Below are positions 16,784 through 27,327 of a stretch of 64,000 nt of DNA, piece after piece (within the stretch, counting starts at the first letter, position 1; each line of letters starts with the position of its first letter). Below the pieces are notes generated by a model that was given only the letters and a program-made list of their open reading frames with translations, was not told the origin of the DNA and did not search any database. The stretch is taken from NCBI RefSeq assembly GCF_026342035.1, contig NZ_JAPENM010000004.1, positions 434,001 through 498,000 of the forward strand, in the 5' to 3' direction. Both the position numbers and the translations under genes were made by a program. Source of the stretch: Aldersonia sp. NBC_00410. Its GTDB lineage: Bacteria > Actinomycetota > Actinomycetes > Mycobacteriales > Mycobacteriaceae.

Positions 16784-19728
16784 GCCTGCTCGTCTCCCGT
16801 CGTGCTCGTCGTTCGCTGTGCCCGCCCGTCACGCACGCCGGCCTGGTGCCGACTCAAGCTGTTCCGGATCGCGTCGGGGTTGCGCCGCGCAGGGCTGTTC
16901 GGTGTTGCCGGCGCGGACCGTTCGACGCCACCCGGGACCAATCGTCGGCCCGGGTGCCGCCGCGGCAGGCCCTGTTCGGTGCGCTCGTCCACTGGCTCCT
17001 CGAAAATGCGGCGCGCTGCGTTCCAGCCAGCATCGGCCGGGGACTCCCAGCTTTGCGATGCACCCGACTCCGTGGCGGGATCGACCAGCCAGGCCGACAT
17101 CATCTCGTCGAAGATCGGCGGATTGTCGAGGTTTTCGTCGACCGGCGGTTCGAGCCGCGACTGGAAGAACGATGCGGTCTTTGCCGACCGGATGCTGTGC
17201 CGATTGAGTTCCGGCTGCGCCCCGGCCGTCGGCCTTGCCGGTGCGCCCGTGGTCGGCCGCGCCGACGGTGCGCCCGTGGTCGGCCTTGCCGACGGGGTGA
17301 ACGACTCCGGTCGGGCGGCAGGAGCGCCGCCGAACTCGGCGCCCGGAGTGCGCTGTGGCAATCCGGGGGCCGCACTCGGCTGGCGCTGCGGCAGGCCAGG
17401 CGTCGAGCTCGGCTCTCGCTGGGGCAGTCCGGTCCCGGTGACCGGCTGCGCACGCTGTGGCAGCTCCGTAGAACCCGGTGCCCGCTGCGGCAGACCGGGC
17501 GTAGAACCCGGCGCGCGCTGCGGCAGACCGGGCGTCGAGCTCGGCTCTCGCTGGGGCAGTCCGGTCCCGGTGACCGGCTGCGCACGCTGTGGCAGCTCCG
17601 TAGAACCCGGTGCCCGCTGCGGCAGACCGGGCGTCGAGCCCGGCGCGCGCTGGGGCAGGCCTGCCTCGGTCGTGACCGGCCGCTGCGGCAGAGCCGGCGG
17701 GGCAGGCGTGGCCGGCGCGGTATCCGAGGTCCGCAGCGGCAGGGCAGGCGTCGCGGCGCGCGACTGTCCGATCGCGGCCGACGTGCCGTTGCTGCCACCA
17801 TCGCGAGGTGCGACCGGAGTCATCGGGCGGCCCGCAGACATGGGCGACAGCGCGGGCCTGCTGCCCGCACCGGAATCGTCGATGAGGCGCTTCGGGAAGT
17901 AGACCATCACCGTCAGACCGGGATCGGCAGCGCTTTCGAACGTCGCACGCAAACGCACCTTCAGGCCGTGGCGCTCCGCGAGGCGGCCCACCACGAACAG
18001 TCCCATGCGACGCGCGGTCTCCGGACCGACCTCGGCCGGGCGGGCAAGCCGGTCGTTCATCTCCGCCATCTCGGCGGGCGGGATACCGACACCGCGGTCG
18101 GAGACCTCGATCACGAGGCCGCCGTCCTGCGAGCGGGCGAAGCTGAACGTCACGTCGCTGGCCGGCGGCGAGGCGCGCACCGCGTTGTCGAGCAGCTCCG
18201 AGAGCAGGTGCACGATGTCGCTCGCCGCTGAGCCGGCGATCGCCAAATCGGGCGTCGCGCCGAGCTTCACCCGGCGGTAGTCCTCGACCTCGGACACGGC
18301 CGCACGCAGCACGTCGACCACGGCGACCGGCGCGGTGCGACCCTTGCGCGCCGCGGTACCGGCGAGAATCAGCAGGTTGTCGCCGTTGCGGCGCATACGG
18401 GTCGCGAGGTGGTCGAGGCGGAACAACCGCTCGAGCAGGCGCGGGTCCTTCTCCTCGTACTCCATGTTCTCGATGAGCGAGAGCTGATGGTCGACGAGGG
18501 TCTTGCTTCGTCGGGCGAGGGTCTCGAACATCTCATTGACCTGCAGGCGCAGATCGGCCTGTTCACCGGCGAGGCGCAGCGCCTGGCCGTGAATCTCCTC
18601 GACCGCGCGCGCGAGCTGACCGATCTCCTCGGTCGTCTGCACCGGAATCGGTGCGCGCGCCACGTCCGCGGCGTGCTCGCCCTGCTTGATTCGATCGACC
18701 TCGGCCGGCAGATCGCGTTCGGCGATATCGATCGCACCCTTGCGCAGCCGACCGATCGGCGCGACGAGCGAGCGCGAAATCAGGATGGCGAGCGCGATCG
18801 CGATGAGCAGACCGCCCAACACGATTCCGGCATCCCGGATCGCGCGGTCGCGTGCGGTATCGGCAAGCTCGCTGACACCGGTGGTGATCGTCCTGGCGGC
18901 GTTTTGGATCAGCGTGGTGTAGGTACCGAGGCTGTCGAGCAACGACTCGCGCGTTTCGAACAGCGGCCATACTCCGGTGTCCCGGCCCTGCGCGAGCAGG
19001 CCGAGACGGTTTTCGATGCCCTTGTAGAGGTCCGCGATGCGGCGGTCATCCTCCGGGTAGTAACGCTCGAGCAAATCGACCATGGCGGATTCGGCGGTGA
19101 TCGCCTGCTCTTCGTTCCGGTCGCCGCCACCGGTCGGATTCCGCAGAATCGCGACCCCGCCGACCACCTCATCGAAAAGTCGGCGCTGGGCGCCGAGCGC
19201 GGCGATCAGCTGGTTCTTGGCGGCCGTCACAGTCGAGTCTTCGACCGCCTGCAGCGCCAGTTCGACGATGTCGAGTGTGTCGCCCTGAATCCGGTGCGCC
19301 CTGGCAGCCTGCTCGGCCAGCGCCGTCGTTGTCGTCGGGCCTTCGGACAGCACCGTCTGCGCGGTGTCTATCTCGTCCTTGAGTGCGTTCGACAGATCGG
19401 TGCCGAGATCGCCGCGGTCGTAGATCTCCTGTGCGGTCGCAATCGCTCCCGCGAGATGGTCCAACTCGCCCTCGGCGACGGTCGCGGTCGCCTGTCCGCC
19501 CATCACCGTGTTGGTGATCGCTTCGAGAGAGATGGCCGCGGTGACCACGTCGACGTTCCCGGCCGCTTCGTTCAGCCGATTCGAGGTTTGGATCTCGTCG
19601 GAAATGCGCAATCCACCCAGCAGCAGCGCCACGATCAACGGAACTGCGAGAACGGCGCCGACCTTCCAACGGAGACGCCATTGCTCCGGGTTCCAAGCGC
19701 GCACGCCGGACCGCGACCCGTCCGTCAT
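16780..19728 (-). CDS. Conservon sensor histidine kinase with NIT and HAMP domains (CvnA-type)
   Basis: 982 residues. A basic N-terminus, first membrane span near 22-45, an extracytoplasmic nitrate/nitrite-sensing NIT-like helical domain to about 300, second span near 305-325, HAMP to about 395, a dimerisation segment with [17 protein letters not shown], and an HATPase with [10 protein letters not shown] (N box) and VSDRGVGIP (G1). The last 330 residues are a proline-rich tail of LPQR repeats. No response regulator is adjacent; output is via the conservon GTPase. The ATG at 19728 is chosen; a TTG at 19746 is in frame. Confidence 0.92.
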   Translation of the reverse strand: MTDGSRSGVRAWNPEQWRLRWKVGAVLAVPLIVALLLGGLRISDEIQTSNRLNEAAGNVDVVTAAISLEAITNTVMGGQATATVAEGELDHLAGAIATAQEIYDRGDLGTDLSNALKDEIDTAQTVLSEGPTTTTALAEQAARAHRIQGDTLDIVELALQAVEDSTVTAAKNQLIAALGAQRRLFDEVVGGVAILRNPTGGGDRNEEQAITAESAMVDLLERYYPEDDRRIADLYKGIENRLGLLAQGRDTGVWPLFETRESLLDSLGTYTTLIQNAARTITTGVSELADTARDRAIRDAGIVLGGLLIAIALAILISRSLVAPIGRLRKGAIDIAERDLPAEVDRIKQGEHAADVARAPIPVQTTEEIGQLARAVEEIHGQALRLAGEQADLRLQVNEMFETLARRSKTLVDHQLSLIENMEYEEKDPRLLERLFRLDHLATRMRRNGDNLLILAGTAARKGRTAPVAVVDVLRAAVSEVEDYRRVKLGATPDLAIAGSAASDIVHLLSELLDNAVRASPPASDVTFSFARSQDGGLVIEVSDRGVGIPPAEMAEMNDRLARPAEVGPETARRMGLFVVGRLAERHGLKVRLRATFESAADPGLTVMVYFPKRLIDDSGAGSRPALSPMSAGRPMTPVAPRDGGSNGTSAAIGQSRAATPALPLRTSDTAPATPAPPALPQRPVTTEAGLPQRAPGSTPGLPQRAPGSTELPQRAQPVTGTGLPQREPSSTPGLPQRAPGSTPGLPQRAPGSTELPQRAQPVTGTGLPQREPSSTPGLPQRQPSAAPGLPQRTPGAEFGGAPAARPESFTPSARPTTGAPSARPTTGAPARPTAGAQPELNRHSIRSAKTASFFQSRLEPPVDENLDNPPIFDEMMSAWLVDPATESGASQSWESPADAGWNAARRIFEEPVDERTEQGLPRRHPGRRLVPGGVERSAPATPNSPARRNPDAIRNSLSRHQAGVRDGRAQRTTSTTGDEQA
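17401..17640. repeat. 132-bp tandem duplication in the sensor kinase tail
   Basis: The stretch beginning at 17401 (CGTCGAGCTCGGCTCTCGC) recurs at 17533 with a 132-bp period and near identity for over 100 bp. In protein it is a 44-residue unit made of smaller LPQRAPGST / [12 protein letters not shown] / LPQREPSST motifs. Further degenerate LPQR motifs extend on both sides (about 17335-17700). It keeps frame and lies in the disordered cytosolic tail. Confidence 0.93.
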
Positions 19729-19959
19729 CTCCAACTCACTTCCCAACCCTGCGCGCGCGCCCGGGCAGGCACGCGCGGAAGAACCATCGACGTACTCCTC
19801 CGCGTCCTACTCAGCAAATAACGAGCAAGACACTGGCCGGTAGGATCGCAGATCACGAGGTAATAACACAACCTGGGCCAATTGTATCGATTTGTGATCG
19901 TAGAGTGGGCGCCGGTTACTCCACAGTATTTGGAGTGACTTGGATCATATCCGGCAATA

Positions 19960-20841
19960 TCAGTCGCCGCCGCAGCAGCTCCGCTCGATTTCGGATTCCC
20001 CACGCAACGAACGAGTTTCGGCATTTCGCGCGGCGAGCAGCGAATACTCCGGGTAATCGACGGCGACCAGACTGAGCCCGTGCGCCGGCGCGACCGGCAC
20101 ACTGCTCGACCGCACCCGCTCATCGAGTAGACCGCCGACCCAGTCGACGGTTCGGCGGCCCTCGCCGACGGCAAGGACGGCACCGACGAGGCTGCGCACC
20201 ATCGACCAGCAAAACGCGTCGGCGCTGACCCGGGCGGTAAGCCGCTCCCCGGACAGGTCCCAATCGAATCGTTGCAATTCGCGTACCGTCGTTGCGCCCT
20301 CGCGTCGGCGGCAGAACGCAGCGAAGTCGTGCAGCCCGAGCAGCGATCGCGACGCGGCCCTGGTGGCGTCGAGATCGACCGGGCGGTTCCACGCGACCAC
20401 ACTGCGCGCAGCGAGCGGCGGCACGCCCGATTCGGCTGTGCCCAAGCGGTAGACGTAATGGCGACGCAGCGCGGAGAATCTCGCGTCGAATTCCGGCGGC
20501 GCCTGCGTGATCCGCGTAATGCGGATGTCCGAAGGCAGAAAGCGCGCCATTCGTCGCACCAGTTTCGGCAGGTCGGCCGGTGCATCGGCCAGATCGAGAT
20601 GGGCCACTTGACCTTCCGCGTGGACCCCGGCGTCGGTCCGTCCGGCCACGGTCAGCTGTACCGGCTCGCGCAGCACCGTGCCGAGCGCGTCCTCGAGCAC
20701 GCCGCAGACCGTGCGCAGGCCCGGCTGACGCGCCCAGCCGCGAAAGTCGGTGCCGTCGTAGGCGATATCGAGCCGCAGCCTGGTGAAACGAACGGGCCCG
20801 CCGTCCCCGGAGGGTACGGCGGGCCCATCAGCGTGTGACAC
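19960..20841 (-). CDS. truA: tRNA pseudouridine(38-40) synthase TruA
   Basis: 293-residue TruA, isomerising U38-U40 in the anticodon arm of many tRNAs. The catalytic Asp is Asp70 in [10 protein letters not shown] (66-75); [13 protein letters not shown] and [19 protein letters not shown] are the other family blocks. GTG at 20841 begins one base after the rplQ stop, so it is the promoter-distal gene of the alpha-operon block. The open frame extends further upstream inside rplQ without meaning. An ACTCCA/TGGAGT dyad (19918-19936) follows the stop. Confidence 0.94.
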   Translation of the reverse strand: MSHADGPAVPSGDGGPVRFTRLRLDIAYDGTDFRGWARQPGLRTVCGVLEDALGTVLREPVQLTVAGRTDAGVHAEGQVAHLDLADAPADLPKLVRRMARFLPSDIRITRITQAPPEFDARFSALRRHYVYRLGTAESGVPPLAARSVVAWNRPVDLDATRAASRSLLGLHDFAAFCRRREGATTVRELQRFDWDLSGERLTARVSADAFCWSMVRSLVGAVLAVGEGRRTVDWVGGLLDERVRSSSVPVAPAHGLSLVAVDYPEYSLLAARNAETRSLRGESEIERSCCGGD

Positions 20842-20842
20842 G

Positions 20843-21460
20843 TCAGGACTCTTTGTTGTCCTTGGCGTCGACGTCGACCTCGACATCATCGGCACTGTCG
20901 GCGACCTCTTCGGACGCGGCGACCGCACTCGACTCGTCGGTCACGGCCTCGGCGACCGCGTCGGCGTTGGCAACCTCGGCCTCGGTGGCCTCGGCCTCGA
21001 CCTCGGCGACGACGTTCTCCGGCTCGGCCGTCACTGCAGCCTCGGCCCGAGCCTTCTTCGACGCCGCGGCACGGGTGGCGCGGGACGCCTCCGAGCTGGC
21101 GGTCTTCTCGCGAACGAGCTCGATGATCGCCATCGGCGCGTTGTCACCCTTGCGAGGCACCGTCTTGATGATGCGGGTGTAGCCGCCATCGCGATCGGCG
21201 AACGACGGGCCGATCTCCGCGAACAGGGTGTGCACGACATCCTTGTTGCGGATGACCTTCAGCACCTCACGACGATGCGCGAGGGTGCCGACCTTGGCGT
21301 GGGTGACGAGCTTCTCCGCGTAGGGGCGAAGACGCTTGGCCTTGGTCTCGGTGGTGGTGATCCGGCCGTGCTCGAAGAGGGCGGTGGCAAGGTTCGCCAG
21401 GATCGCCTTCTGGTGGCTGGCCGACCCGCCGAGACGGGCACCCTTGGTGGGCTTGGGCAT
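20843..21460 (-). CDS. rplQ: 50S ribosomal protein L17
   Basis: 205-residue L17. Residues 1-120 are the conserved domain ([48 protein letters not shown]). The remaining 80 or so residues are an Ala/Glu/Asp-rich acidic extension, about twice the length of E. coli L17 overall; such tails are common in Actinobacteria. Follows rpoA by 41 bp, precedes truA by 1 bp. Confidence 0.97.
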   Translation of the reverse strand: MPKPTKGARLGGSASHQKAILANLATALFEHGRITTTETKAKRLRPYAEKLVTHAKVGTLAHRREVLKVIRNKDVVHTLFAEIGPSFADRDGGYTRIIKTVPRKGDNAPMAIIELVREKTASSEASRATRAAASKKARAEAAVTAEPENVVAEVEAEATEAEVANADAVAEAVTDESSAVAASEEVADSADDVEVDVDAKDNKES

Positions 21461-21501
21461 TGTTTGTTTCTCCTATTAGGGATCGAACAGCTCGCGGGAG
21501 C

Positions 21502-22566
21502 TCAGAGCTGTTCGGTCTCGGCGTAATCCTGGTCGGTACCTTCGGCCTCGGTGAACGCACCACCATCGGTGTCGCTCCAGGTGCCGGTGGCGGCGTCGTA
21601 GCCGGCAACGCTCGACGGGTCGAATGTTGCGGGGCTGTCCTTGAGCGCGAGGCCCAGCGAGTGCAGCTTGACCTTGACCTCGTCGATCGACTTCTGCCCG
21701 AAGTTGCGGATGTCCAACAGATCGGACTCGGTGCGTGCGACGAGCTCACCGACGGTGTGCACGCCCTCCCGCTTGAGGCAGTTGTAGGAACGAACGGTGA
21801 GGTCGAGATCCTCGATCGGCAAGCCGAACGATGCGATGTGGTCTGCCTCGGCAGGCGACGGACCGATCTCGATTCCTTCGGCCTCGACATTGAGCTCGCG
21901 CGCGAGACCGAACAGCTCCACCAGGGTCTTACCGGCCGAAGCCAGCGCGTCCCGAGCGGTGATGGAGTTCTTGGTCTCGACGTCGAGGATCAGCTTGTCG
22001 AAGTCGGTGCGCTGCTCGACACGGGTGGCCTCGACCTTGTAGGTCACCTTGAGCACCGGCGAGTAGATCGAGTCGACCGGGATCCGGCCGATCTCGGCGC
22101 CGCTCGCCTTGTTCTGCACCGCCGGCACGTAGCCGCGGCCGCGCTCGACGACAAGCTCGATCTCGAGCTTGCCCTTGTCGTTCAGGGTCGCGATGTGCAA
22201 GTCCGGGTTGTGCACCGTGACACCGGCCGGCGGCACGATGTCAGCCGCGGTGACGGCGCCGGGGCCCTGCTTACGCACGTACATCGTGACCGGCTCATCC
22301 TCTTCCGAGGACACGACGAGGCCCTTGAGGTTCAGGATGATGTCGGTGACGTCTTCCTTGACCCCGGGCACGGTGGTGAACTCGTGCAGCACGCCGTCGA
22401 TGCGGATGCTGGTGACAGCCGCGCCGGGAATCGACGAGAGCAGGGTGCGCCGGAGCGAGTTGCCCAGCGTGTAGCCGAAGCCGGGCTCGAGCGGCTCGAT
22501 CACGAACTTCGAGCGGTCGTCGGCGAGGACTTCTTCGGTCAGGGTGGGTCGCTGCGAAATCAGCAT
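21502..22566 (-). CDS. rpoA: RNA polymerase subunit alpha
   Basis: 354-residue alpha subunit. N-terminal assembly domain ([25 protein letters not shown]) to about residue 230, linker, then the alpha-CTD with the helix-hairpin-helix [20 protein letters not shown] and [19 protein letters not shown], ending in an acidic tail. Read on the minus strand after a UUCG hairpin that separates it from rpsD, which may allow its level to be set apart from the ribosomal proteins. Confidence 0.98.
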   Translation of the reverse strand: MLISQRPTLTEEVLADDRSKFVIEPLEPGFGYTLGNSLRRTLLSSIPGAAVTSIRIDGVLHEFTTVPGVKEDVTDIILNLKGLVVSSEEDEPVTMYVRKQGPGAVTAADIVPPAGVTVHNPDLHIATLNDKGKLEIELVVERGRGYVPAVQNKASGAEIGRIPVDSIYSPVLKVTYKVEATRVEQRTDFDKLILDVETKNSITARDALASAGKTLVELFGLARELNVEAEGIEIGPSPAEADHIASFGLPIEDLDLTVRSYNCLKREGVHTVGELVARTESDLLDIRNFGQKSIDEVKVKLHSLGLALKDSPATFDPSSVAGYDAATGTWSDTDGGAFTEAEGTDQDYAETEQL

Positions 22567-22624
22567 GGTTGTTTCTTCCTCCTACGGACGCCCACTATTT
22601 GACGCCCACGTGTGGGGATGCGGA

Positions 22625-22650
22625 CGCTGCCTGCCCGAAGGCAGGCAGCG
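22625..22650 (-). terminator. Perfect hairpin with UUCG tetraloop between rpsD and rpoA
   Basis: CGCTGCCTGCC (22640-22650 read on the minus strand) pairs perfectly with GGCAGGCAGCG, 11 bp, closed by a TTCG loop with a C-G closing pair, one of the most stable RNA tetraloops. There is no T-run after it. It sits 9 bp after the rpsD stop and about 58 bp before rpoA. It could be a partial terminator, an RNase-blocking stabiliser or a processing site. Confidence 0.75.
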
Positions 22651-22659
22651 ACAACGCTT

Positions 22660-23265
22660 TTACTTCGAGTAGTACTCGACGATGAGCTGTTCGGACAGCG
22701 GCACATCGATCTGCGCGCGCTCCGGCTCCTGGTGGACCAGAATGCGCAGCCGGCCGGGGATGACCTGCAGCCAACCCGGAACGGGACGATCGCCGACGGT
22801 CTCGCGGGCAACCTGGAACGGCAGCGTCGGCAGCGACTTCTCCTTGACATCGATGATGTCGTACTGGGAGACGCGGTAGCTGGGGACGTCGACCTTCCTG
22901 TTGTTCACCAGGAAGTGGCCATGGCTGACCAGCTGGCGAGCCTGCCGCCGGGTACGGGCCAGTCCGGCCCGGTAGACGACGTTGTCGAGACGGGTCTCGA
23001 GCAGGCGGAGCAGGTTCTCGCCGGTCTTACCCTTGAGGCGGTTCGCCTCCTTGTAGTACAGGCTGAACTGCTTCTCCATGACGCCGTAGGTGAAGCGGGC
23101 CTTCTGCTTCTCCTGCAGCTGGAGCAGGTACTCGCTCTCCTTGATCCGCGCCCGGCCATGCTGGCCGGGCGGGTAGGGACGACGCTCGAACGCTTGGTCT
23201 CCGCCGACGAGGTCGACGCGCAGACGACGCGACTTGCGGGTGATGGGTCCGGTATAACGAGCCAT
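22660..23265 (-). CDS. rpsD: 30S ribosomal protein S4
   Basis: 201-residue S4, a primary 16S rRNA binder and assembly initiator. MARYTGPITRKSRRL start, RPYPPGQHGRAR, and the S4 RNA-binding domain LDNVVYRAGLARTRRQARQL with HGHFLVNNRKVDVPSY. It lacks the N-terminal zinc cysteines, the C-minus form. ATG at 23265, 17 bp after rpsK. Confidence 0.98.
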   Translation of the reverse strand: MARYTGPITRKSRRLRVDLVGGDQAFERRPYPPGQHGRARIKESEYLLQLQEKQKARFTYGVMEKQFSLYYKEANRLKGKTGENLLRLLETRLDNVVYRAGLARTRRQARQLVSHGHFLVNNRKVDVPSYRVSQYDIIDVKEKSLPTLPFQVARETVGDRPVPGWLQVIPGRLRILVHQEPERAQIDVPLSEQLIVEYYSK

Positions 23266-23282
23266 TTTTCTCTTCCTTCCCG

Positions 23283-23696
23283 CTAGACGCGACGACGCTT
23301 GGGCGGACGGCAGCCGTTGTGCGGCTGGGGGGTGACATCGGAAATGGTGCCGACCTCGAGCCCGGCGGCCTGCAGCGAACGGATCGCGGTCTCGCGGCCG
23401 GAGCCGGGACCCTTCACGAAAACGTCGACCTTCTTGACGCCGTGCTCCTGCGCCTTGCGGGCAGCGTTCTCGGCGGCGAGCTGCGCGGCGAACGGAGTCG
23501 ACTTGCGCGAACCCTTGAAACCGACGTGACCGGACGACGCCCACGAGATGACGTTGCCGTTCGGGTCGGTGATCGACACGATCGTGTTGTTGAACGTGCT
23601 CTTGATGTGCGCGTTGCCGTGCGGGATGTTCTTCTTTTCCCTGCGACGCGACTTCTGGGTCTTCTTGGGACCTGAGGCCCGTGTCTTCGGAGGCAT
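23283..23696 (-). CDS. rpsK: 30S ribosomal protein S11
   Basis: 137-residue S11 of the 30S platform. Basic N-terminus ([17 protein letters not shown]), [36 protein letters not shown] and the C-terminal [17 protein letters not shown] are diagnostic. Its ATG overlaps the rpsM stop by 1 bp. Confidence 0.98.
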   Translation of the reverse strand: MPPKTRASGPKKTQKSRRREKKNIPHGNAHIKSTFNNTIVSITDPNGNVISWASSGHVGFKGSRKSTPFAAQLAAENAARKAQEHGVKKVDVFVKGPGSGRETAIRSLQAAGLEVGTISDVTPQPHNGCRPPKRRRV

Positions 23697-24067
23697 TACT
23701 TCTTCTTCCCTGCGACGGTGCGCTTCGGACCCTTACGGGTGCGCGCGTTGGTCTTGGTGCGCTGCCCGCGGACAGGCAGACCACGACGGTGGCGCAGGCC
23801 CTGGTAGCAGCCGATCTCGATCTTGCGACGGATGTCGGCCTGTACCTCGCGGCGCAGGTCGCCTTCCACCTTGAGCTCGGAGCCCTCGATGTAGTCACGC
23901 AGCTTGGTCAGGTCGTCGTCGGACAGATCCTTGCTGCGGAGATCCGGGCTGACACCCGTCGCGTCGAGAATCTCGTGCGAGCGGGTACGGCCGATGCCGT
24001 AGATGTAGGTCAGTGCGATCTCCATGCGCTTCTCGCGCGGGAGGTCGACACCCATGAGACGTGCCAT
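23696..24067 (-). CDS. rpsM: 30S ribosomal protein S13
   Basis: 123-residue S13 of the 30S head, contacting the 50S subunit and P-site t[17 protein letters not shown] start, [17 protein letters not shown] helix-two-turn-helix, and the basic tail [17 protein letters not shown]. The ATG at 24067 is used; the frame runs 16 codons further upstream. Confidence 0.97.
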   Translation of the reverse strand: MARLMGVDLPREKRMEIALTYIYGIGRTRSHEILDATGVSPDLRSKDLSDDDLTKLRDYIEGSELKVEGDLRREVQADIRRKIEIGCYQGLRHRRGLPVRGQRTKTNARTRKGPKRTVAGKKK

Positions 24068-24127
24068 GTGGCGATTCCTTGTCTTCGCGGAGGTCTGCTC
24101 CCAGTCCGTCCCCACCTCTGTCGGGGG

Positions 24128-24220
24128 CCCCGGCCTCCGTGCCGGGGGTGGGCTCGTGCTCGAATGCGCGGGCTGGTGTTGGGAGGTCTTCTTTTTGTTG
24201 CCAATCCGATCGTCGATCGG
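24128..24220 (-). other. rpsM leader with two dyads
   Basis: The 179-bp gap between rpmJ and rpsM holds CCCCGGC/GCCGGGG (24128-24147, 6-nt loop) and a near-perfect palindrome CCGATCG-T-CGATCGG (24206-24220). No gene is visible. The first lies about 60 bp upstream of rpsM and could be a leader structure; the second is too short-looped for RNA and looks more like a DNA-binding site. Roles are inference. Confidence 0.5.
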
Positions 24221-24246
24221 TGCGTGGCGCTCTGCGCCGCCGGGCG

Positions 24247-24360
24247 TCAGCCCTGGCGCTGCTTGTGACGCAGGTTGTCGCAGATCACCATGACTCGGCC
24301 ATTACGCCGGATCACCTTGCACTTCTCGCAGATCGGCTTGACGCTCGGCTGAACCTTCAC
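24247..24360 (-). CDS. rpmJ: 50S ribosomal protein L36
   Basis: 37-residue L36, starting GTG at 24360 and reading [16 protein letters not shown] onwards. The zinc-ribbon ligands are all present: CEKC at 11-14, Cys27 in VICDN, and His32, so this is the zinc-binding (C+) form. Short enough to be missed by ORF callers. It lies between infA and rpsM, as in most Actinobacteria. Confidence 0.95.
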   Translation of the reverse strand: MKVQPSVKPICEKCKVIRRNGRVMVICDNLRHKQRQG

Positions 24361-24434
24361 GTCCGTCCAATCCCCCTCGGGCTTCGCTCGAGGGCATCAA
24401 TGCAGCCCGCGCGTCAGCGCGGACCATTTCCTTT

Positions 24435-24483
24435 GCGGGGCGGAGGCCCCGCGGGGGGTACTTGGGGGGCGGAGCCCCCCAAG
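24435..24483 (-). terminator. Twin GC-rich hairpins after infA
   Basis: Immediately after the infA stop, the minus strand carries CTTGGGGGGC/GCCCCCCAAG (24461-24483, perfect 10-bp stem, 3-nt loop) and then GCGGGGC/GCCCCGC (24435-24452, 7-bp stem). Both loops carry the same GGA/TCC core, so the two look related. No T-run follows. They could attenuate read-through from infA into rpmJ-rpsM, or be copies of a small palindromic repeat element. Confidence 0.65.
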
Positions 24484-24486
24484 GGT

Positions 24487-24708
24487 CTACTTGTAGCGGT
24501 AGACGATGCGTCCGCGCGACAGGTCGTAGGGCGAAAGCTCGACGACCACACGGTCTTCGGGAAGGATGCGAATGTAGTGCTGACGCATCTTTCCGCTGAT
24601 GTGCGCGAGAACCTTGTGACCGTTCTCCAGCTCGATGCGAAACATCGCATTGGGCAGCGGTTCGACAACCCGCCCTTCGACCTCGATGGCCCCGTCCTTC
24701 TTCGCCAT
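24487..24708 (-). CDS. infA: Translation initiation factor IF-1
   Basis: 73-residue IF-1, an OB-fold protein occupying the ribosomal A site during initiation. [42 protein letters not shown] and [15 protein letters not shown] are near-invariant. The ATG at 24708 is standard; an in-frame ATG seven codons earlier is unlikely. Divergent from dtd across 247 bp, so its promoter lies there, and it starts a new block of the alpha operon. Confidence 0.98.
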
Positions 24709-24955
24709 ATCCTCCGCGATCCCGGCCATTCGGCCTGGTTACTTGTTCACACCGTCGGTTACCGTGGTGCAGACCGGGCCGGTTTTCACCGCGCTCGTTC
24801 GGTTTCCCAGGTCCGGGCACGCAGACAACCGGCGCGCAGAGCGCACCGTTGCCCGAGTCTACCGGGAGTTTCCCACCAGGCCAAATGACGCCGACCGGCG
24901 TGGAATCCCAGCCGGCATACCTGCCCCGTCGGCACGGGTGGCAGCATCGGTCGAC

Positions 24956-25390
24956 ATGCGCGTCCTCGTCCAGCGCGTCCGATCGGCCGCCGTCACCGTC
25001 GATGATGCGGTCGTGGGCGAGATAGCGCCCGCTACCGGCCAGGGCCTGCTCGCGCTCGTCGGCGCCACCCACACCGACACGCCGCAGATCGCGGCTGCAC
25101 TCGCACGAAAGCTGTGGGGGCTGCGAATCCTGGACGGCGAGCGCGCGGCCGCCGATGTGGACGCACCGATCCTGGTGGTCAGTCAGTTCACGCTCTACGC
25201 CGATACCGCGAAGGGCAGGCGACCGTCCTGGTCGAAAGCCGCACCTGGGCCGGTCGCCGAGCCGCTGGTCGATCACTTCGCCGACAGCCTGCGTGCCCTC
25301 GGCGCCACGGTCGCCACCGGGAAGTTCGGCGCGCACATGCAGGTGAGTCTGGTCAATGACGGCCCGGTGACCGTCCTGCTGGAATCGTGA
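24956..25390 (+). CDS. dtd: D-aminoacyl-tRNA deacylase
   Basis: 144-residue DTD, hydrolysing D-amino acids (and glycine from tRNA-Ala) off t[20 protein letters not shown] opens the protein, SQFTLYAD at 76-83 and the Gly-cisPro motif NDGPVT near 134-139 form the chiral proofreading pocket. The start is ATG at 24956. It is on the strand opposite to the ribosomal genes and overlaps the epoxide hydrolase gene by 4 bp. Confidence 0.95.
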   Translation: MRVLVQRVRSAAVTVDDAVVGEIAPATGQGLLALVGATHTDTPQIAAALARKLWGLRILDGERAAADVDAPILVVSQFTLYADTAKGRRPSWSKAAPGPVAEPLVDHFADSLRALGATVATGKFGAHMQVSLVNDGPVTVLLES

Positions 25391-26502
25391 ACCGCATGCC
25401 TGGAATCAATCCCTTCCGCATCGCCGCAACCGAGGACGAACTCGCCGATTTGCGGACGCGACTGAATCGGACGCGTTGGCCGGAGGCCGAATGCGTCGAC
25501 GATTGGAGCCAAGGCATTCCGCTGGCCTACACCCGAGAGCTGGCCGATTACTGGGCCAACACCTACGAATGGCGAGCCCGCGAGCGGGCGCTGAACCGCT
25601 TCGACCAGTTCACCACCGAAATCGACGGACTCGACATTCACTTCATCCACCAACGGTCCTCGCGGCCCGATGCGTTCCCACTCCTGATCACCCACGGCTG
25701 GCCGGGCTCGACCGTCGAATTCCACAAGGTGATCGCGCCGTTGACCGAGCGCGGATTCGACGTGGTGTGCCCATCGCTTCCGGGATACGGCTTCTCCGGT
25801 AAACCGACGCGCACGGGCTGGGGCGTGGAGCGGATCGCCGTCGCGTGGGCGACGTTGATGGGAAGGCTGGGCTACGAGCGATTCGGCGCGCAGGGCGGCG
25901 ACTGGGGCGCCTCGGTCACCACGCAGATTGGCCGAAACGGCGGCCGCTGCGCCGGGATTCACCTGAACATGCCGCTCGGCACTCCCCCGGGACCGCTGGA
26001 CAATCCGACGGACGAGGAGCTGCGGGCGCTGCAGCGGATGAAGTATTACCGCAGGTGGGACAACGCCTACGCCAAGCAGCAGTCGACGCGTCAGCAGACC
26101 CTCGGCTATGGATTGGTCGACTCCCCGGTCGCGCAACTGGCCTGGATCGTCGAGAAGTTCTGGTCGTGGACGGACTGCGACGGACACCCCGAGAACGCGC
26201 TGACCCGCGACGAGATGCTCGACAACGTGATGCTGTATTGGCTCACTGGGTCGGGGGCATCGTCGGCACGGTTGTACTGGGAGAGCTTCACATCGTTCGG
26301 CGGCGCCGACCGCGTCGAGCTACCCACCGGTGTCGCGGCGTTCCCGAAGGAAATCCTGCAAATGCCGCGCAGTTGGTGCGAGGCCGGTTTCAATATCACC
26401 CGCTGGACGACGATGCCGCGGGGCGGCCACTTCGCGGCGTTCGAGCAGCCCGCCCTCTACGTCGACGACGTCACGACGTTTTTCGATACGTTGCGACGCT
26501 GA
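25387..26502 (+). CDS. Epoxide hydrolase (EHN/alpha-beta hydrolase)
   Basis: 371-residue microsomal-type epoxide hydrolase. An N-terminal EHN domain ([20 protein letters not shown]... to about 90) precedes the hydrolase core: oxyanion motif HGWPGS at 103-108, nucleophile Asp172 in GGDWGAS, and a late [11 protein letters not shown] supplying the catalytic His. It would open epoxides to diols through a covalent ester. GTG at 25387 overlaps dtd by 4 bp. It converges on map. Likely detoxification or lipid-epoxide metabolism; no partner oxygenase adjacent. Confidence 0.92.
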   Translation: MNRMPGINPFRIAATEDELADLRTRLNRTRWPEAECVDDWSQGIPLAYTRELADYWANTYEWRARERALNRFDQFTTEIDGLDIHFIHQRSSRPDAFPLLITHGWPGSTVEFHKVIAPLTERGFDVVCPSLPGYGFSGKPTRTGWGVERIAVAWATLMGRLGYERFGAQGGDWGASVTTQIGRNGGRCAGIHLNMPLGTPPGPLDNPTDEELRALQRMKYYRRWDNAYAKQQSTRQQTLGYGLVDSPVAQLAWIVEKFWSWTDCDGHPENALTRDEMLDNVMLYWLTGSGASSARLYWESFTSFGGADRVELPTGVAAFPKEILQMPRSWCEAGFNITRWTTMPRGGHFAAFEQPALYVDDVTTFFDTLRR

Positions 26503-26519
26503 TCAGCGGTCGGCGCCGG

Positions 26520-27323
26520 TTACTCGGGCCGCAGCGTCAGGATTCGCGGACCGTCCTCGGTGACGGCGACGGTGTGCTCCCAGTGCGCGGCGCGGCTGCC
26601 GTCGGTGGTCACCACGGTCCAGTCGTCGTCGAGCACCTTGGTCTGCGTGGTGCCGAGGGTGAGCATGGGCTCGATCGCGAGCGTGGAGCCGACCACGAGT
26701 TCGGGGCCCTTCCCCGGTGCGCCTTCGTTGGCGAGGAACGGTTCGAGGTGCATCTGCCTGCCGATACCGTGCCCGCCGTAGCCGTCGACGATGCCGTAGC
26801 TGCGGCCGTGGTCGCGCTCGGCCGCGCGCGTGCCCTGCTCGATCGCGTGCGAGACGTCGGTGAGCCGGTTGCCGGGCAGCATCGCCGCGATGCCCGCCTC
26901 CATGGACAACCGGGTGGCCTCGGACAACAACCGGTCGGCCTCGATGATCTCGCCGACCCCGAAGGTCCAGGCCGAGTCGCCGTGCCAGCCGTCGAGGATC
27001 GCGCCGCAGTCGATGGAAACGAGATCGCCCGCGGCGAGGACGTCCGCCGCCGACGGGATGCCGTGCACCACCCGTTCGTTCACCGACGAGCAGATCGAAC
27101 CGGTGAAGCCGTGGTAACCCAGGAACGACGGCACCGCGCCGGCATCGCGGATCACCTGTTCGGCGATCCGGTCCAGGTCCAGGGTGGAAACACCGGGCTT
27201 GGCCGCCTCGCGTACGGCGACCAGAGCGCGGCCGACGACGGCGCCGGCCGCCGCCATGGCGTCCAGTTCACCCGCGGACCGGAACGGCACCACCTTGCGC
27301 TTGCGCCGCAGCGACATCGACAC
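26520..27323 (-). CDS. map: Methionine aminopeptidase, type I
   Basis: 267-residue MetAP, removing the initiator methionine. [19 protein letters not shown], the metal-ligand [17 protein letters not shown], and [15 protein letters not shown] are all present. It starts 4 bp after adk in the secY-adk-map unit. No SH3-type N-terminal extension, so it is the shorter of the two actinobacterial MetAP forms. Confidence 0.97.
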   Translation of the reverse strand: MSMSLRRKRKVVPFRSAGELDAMAAAGAVVGRALVAVREAAKPGVSTLDLDRIAEQVIRDAGAVPSFLGYHGFTGSICSSVNERVVHGIPSAADVLAAGDLVSIDCGAILDGWHGDSAWTFGVGEIIEADRLLSEATRLSMEAGIAAMLPGNRLTDVSHAIEQGTRAAERDHGRSYGIVDGYGGHGIGRQMHLEPFLANEGAPGKGPELVVGSTLAIEPMLTLGTTQTKVLDDDWTVVTTDGSRAAHWEHTVAVTEDGPRILTLRPE

Positions 27324-27327
27324 GACC

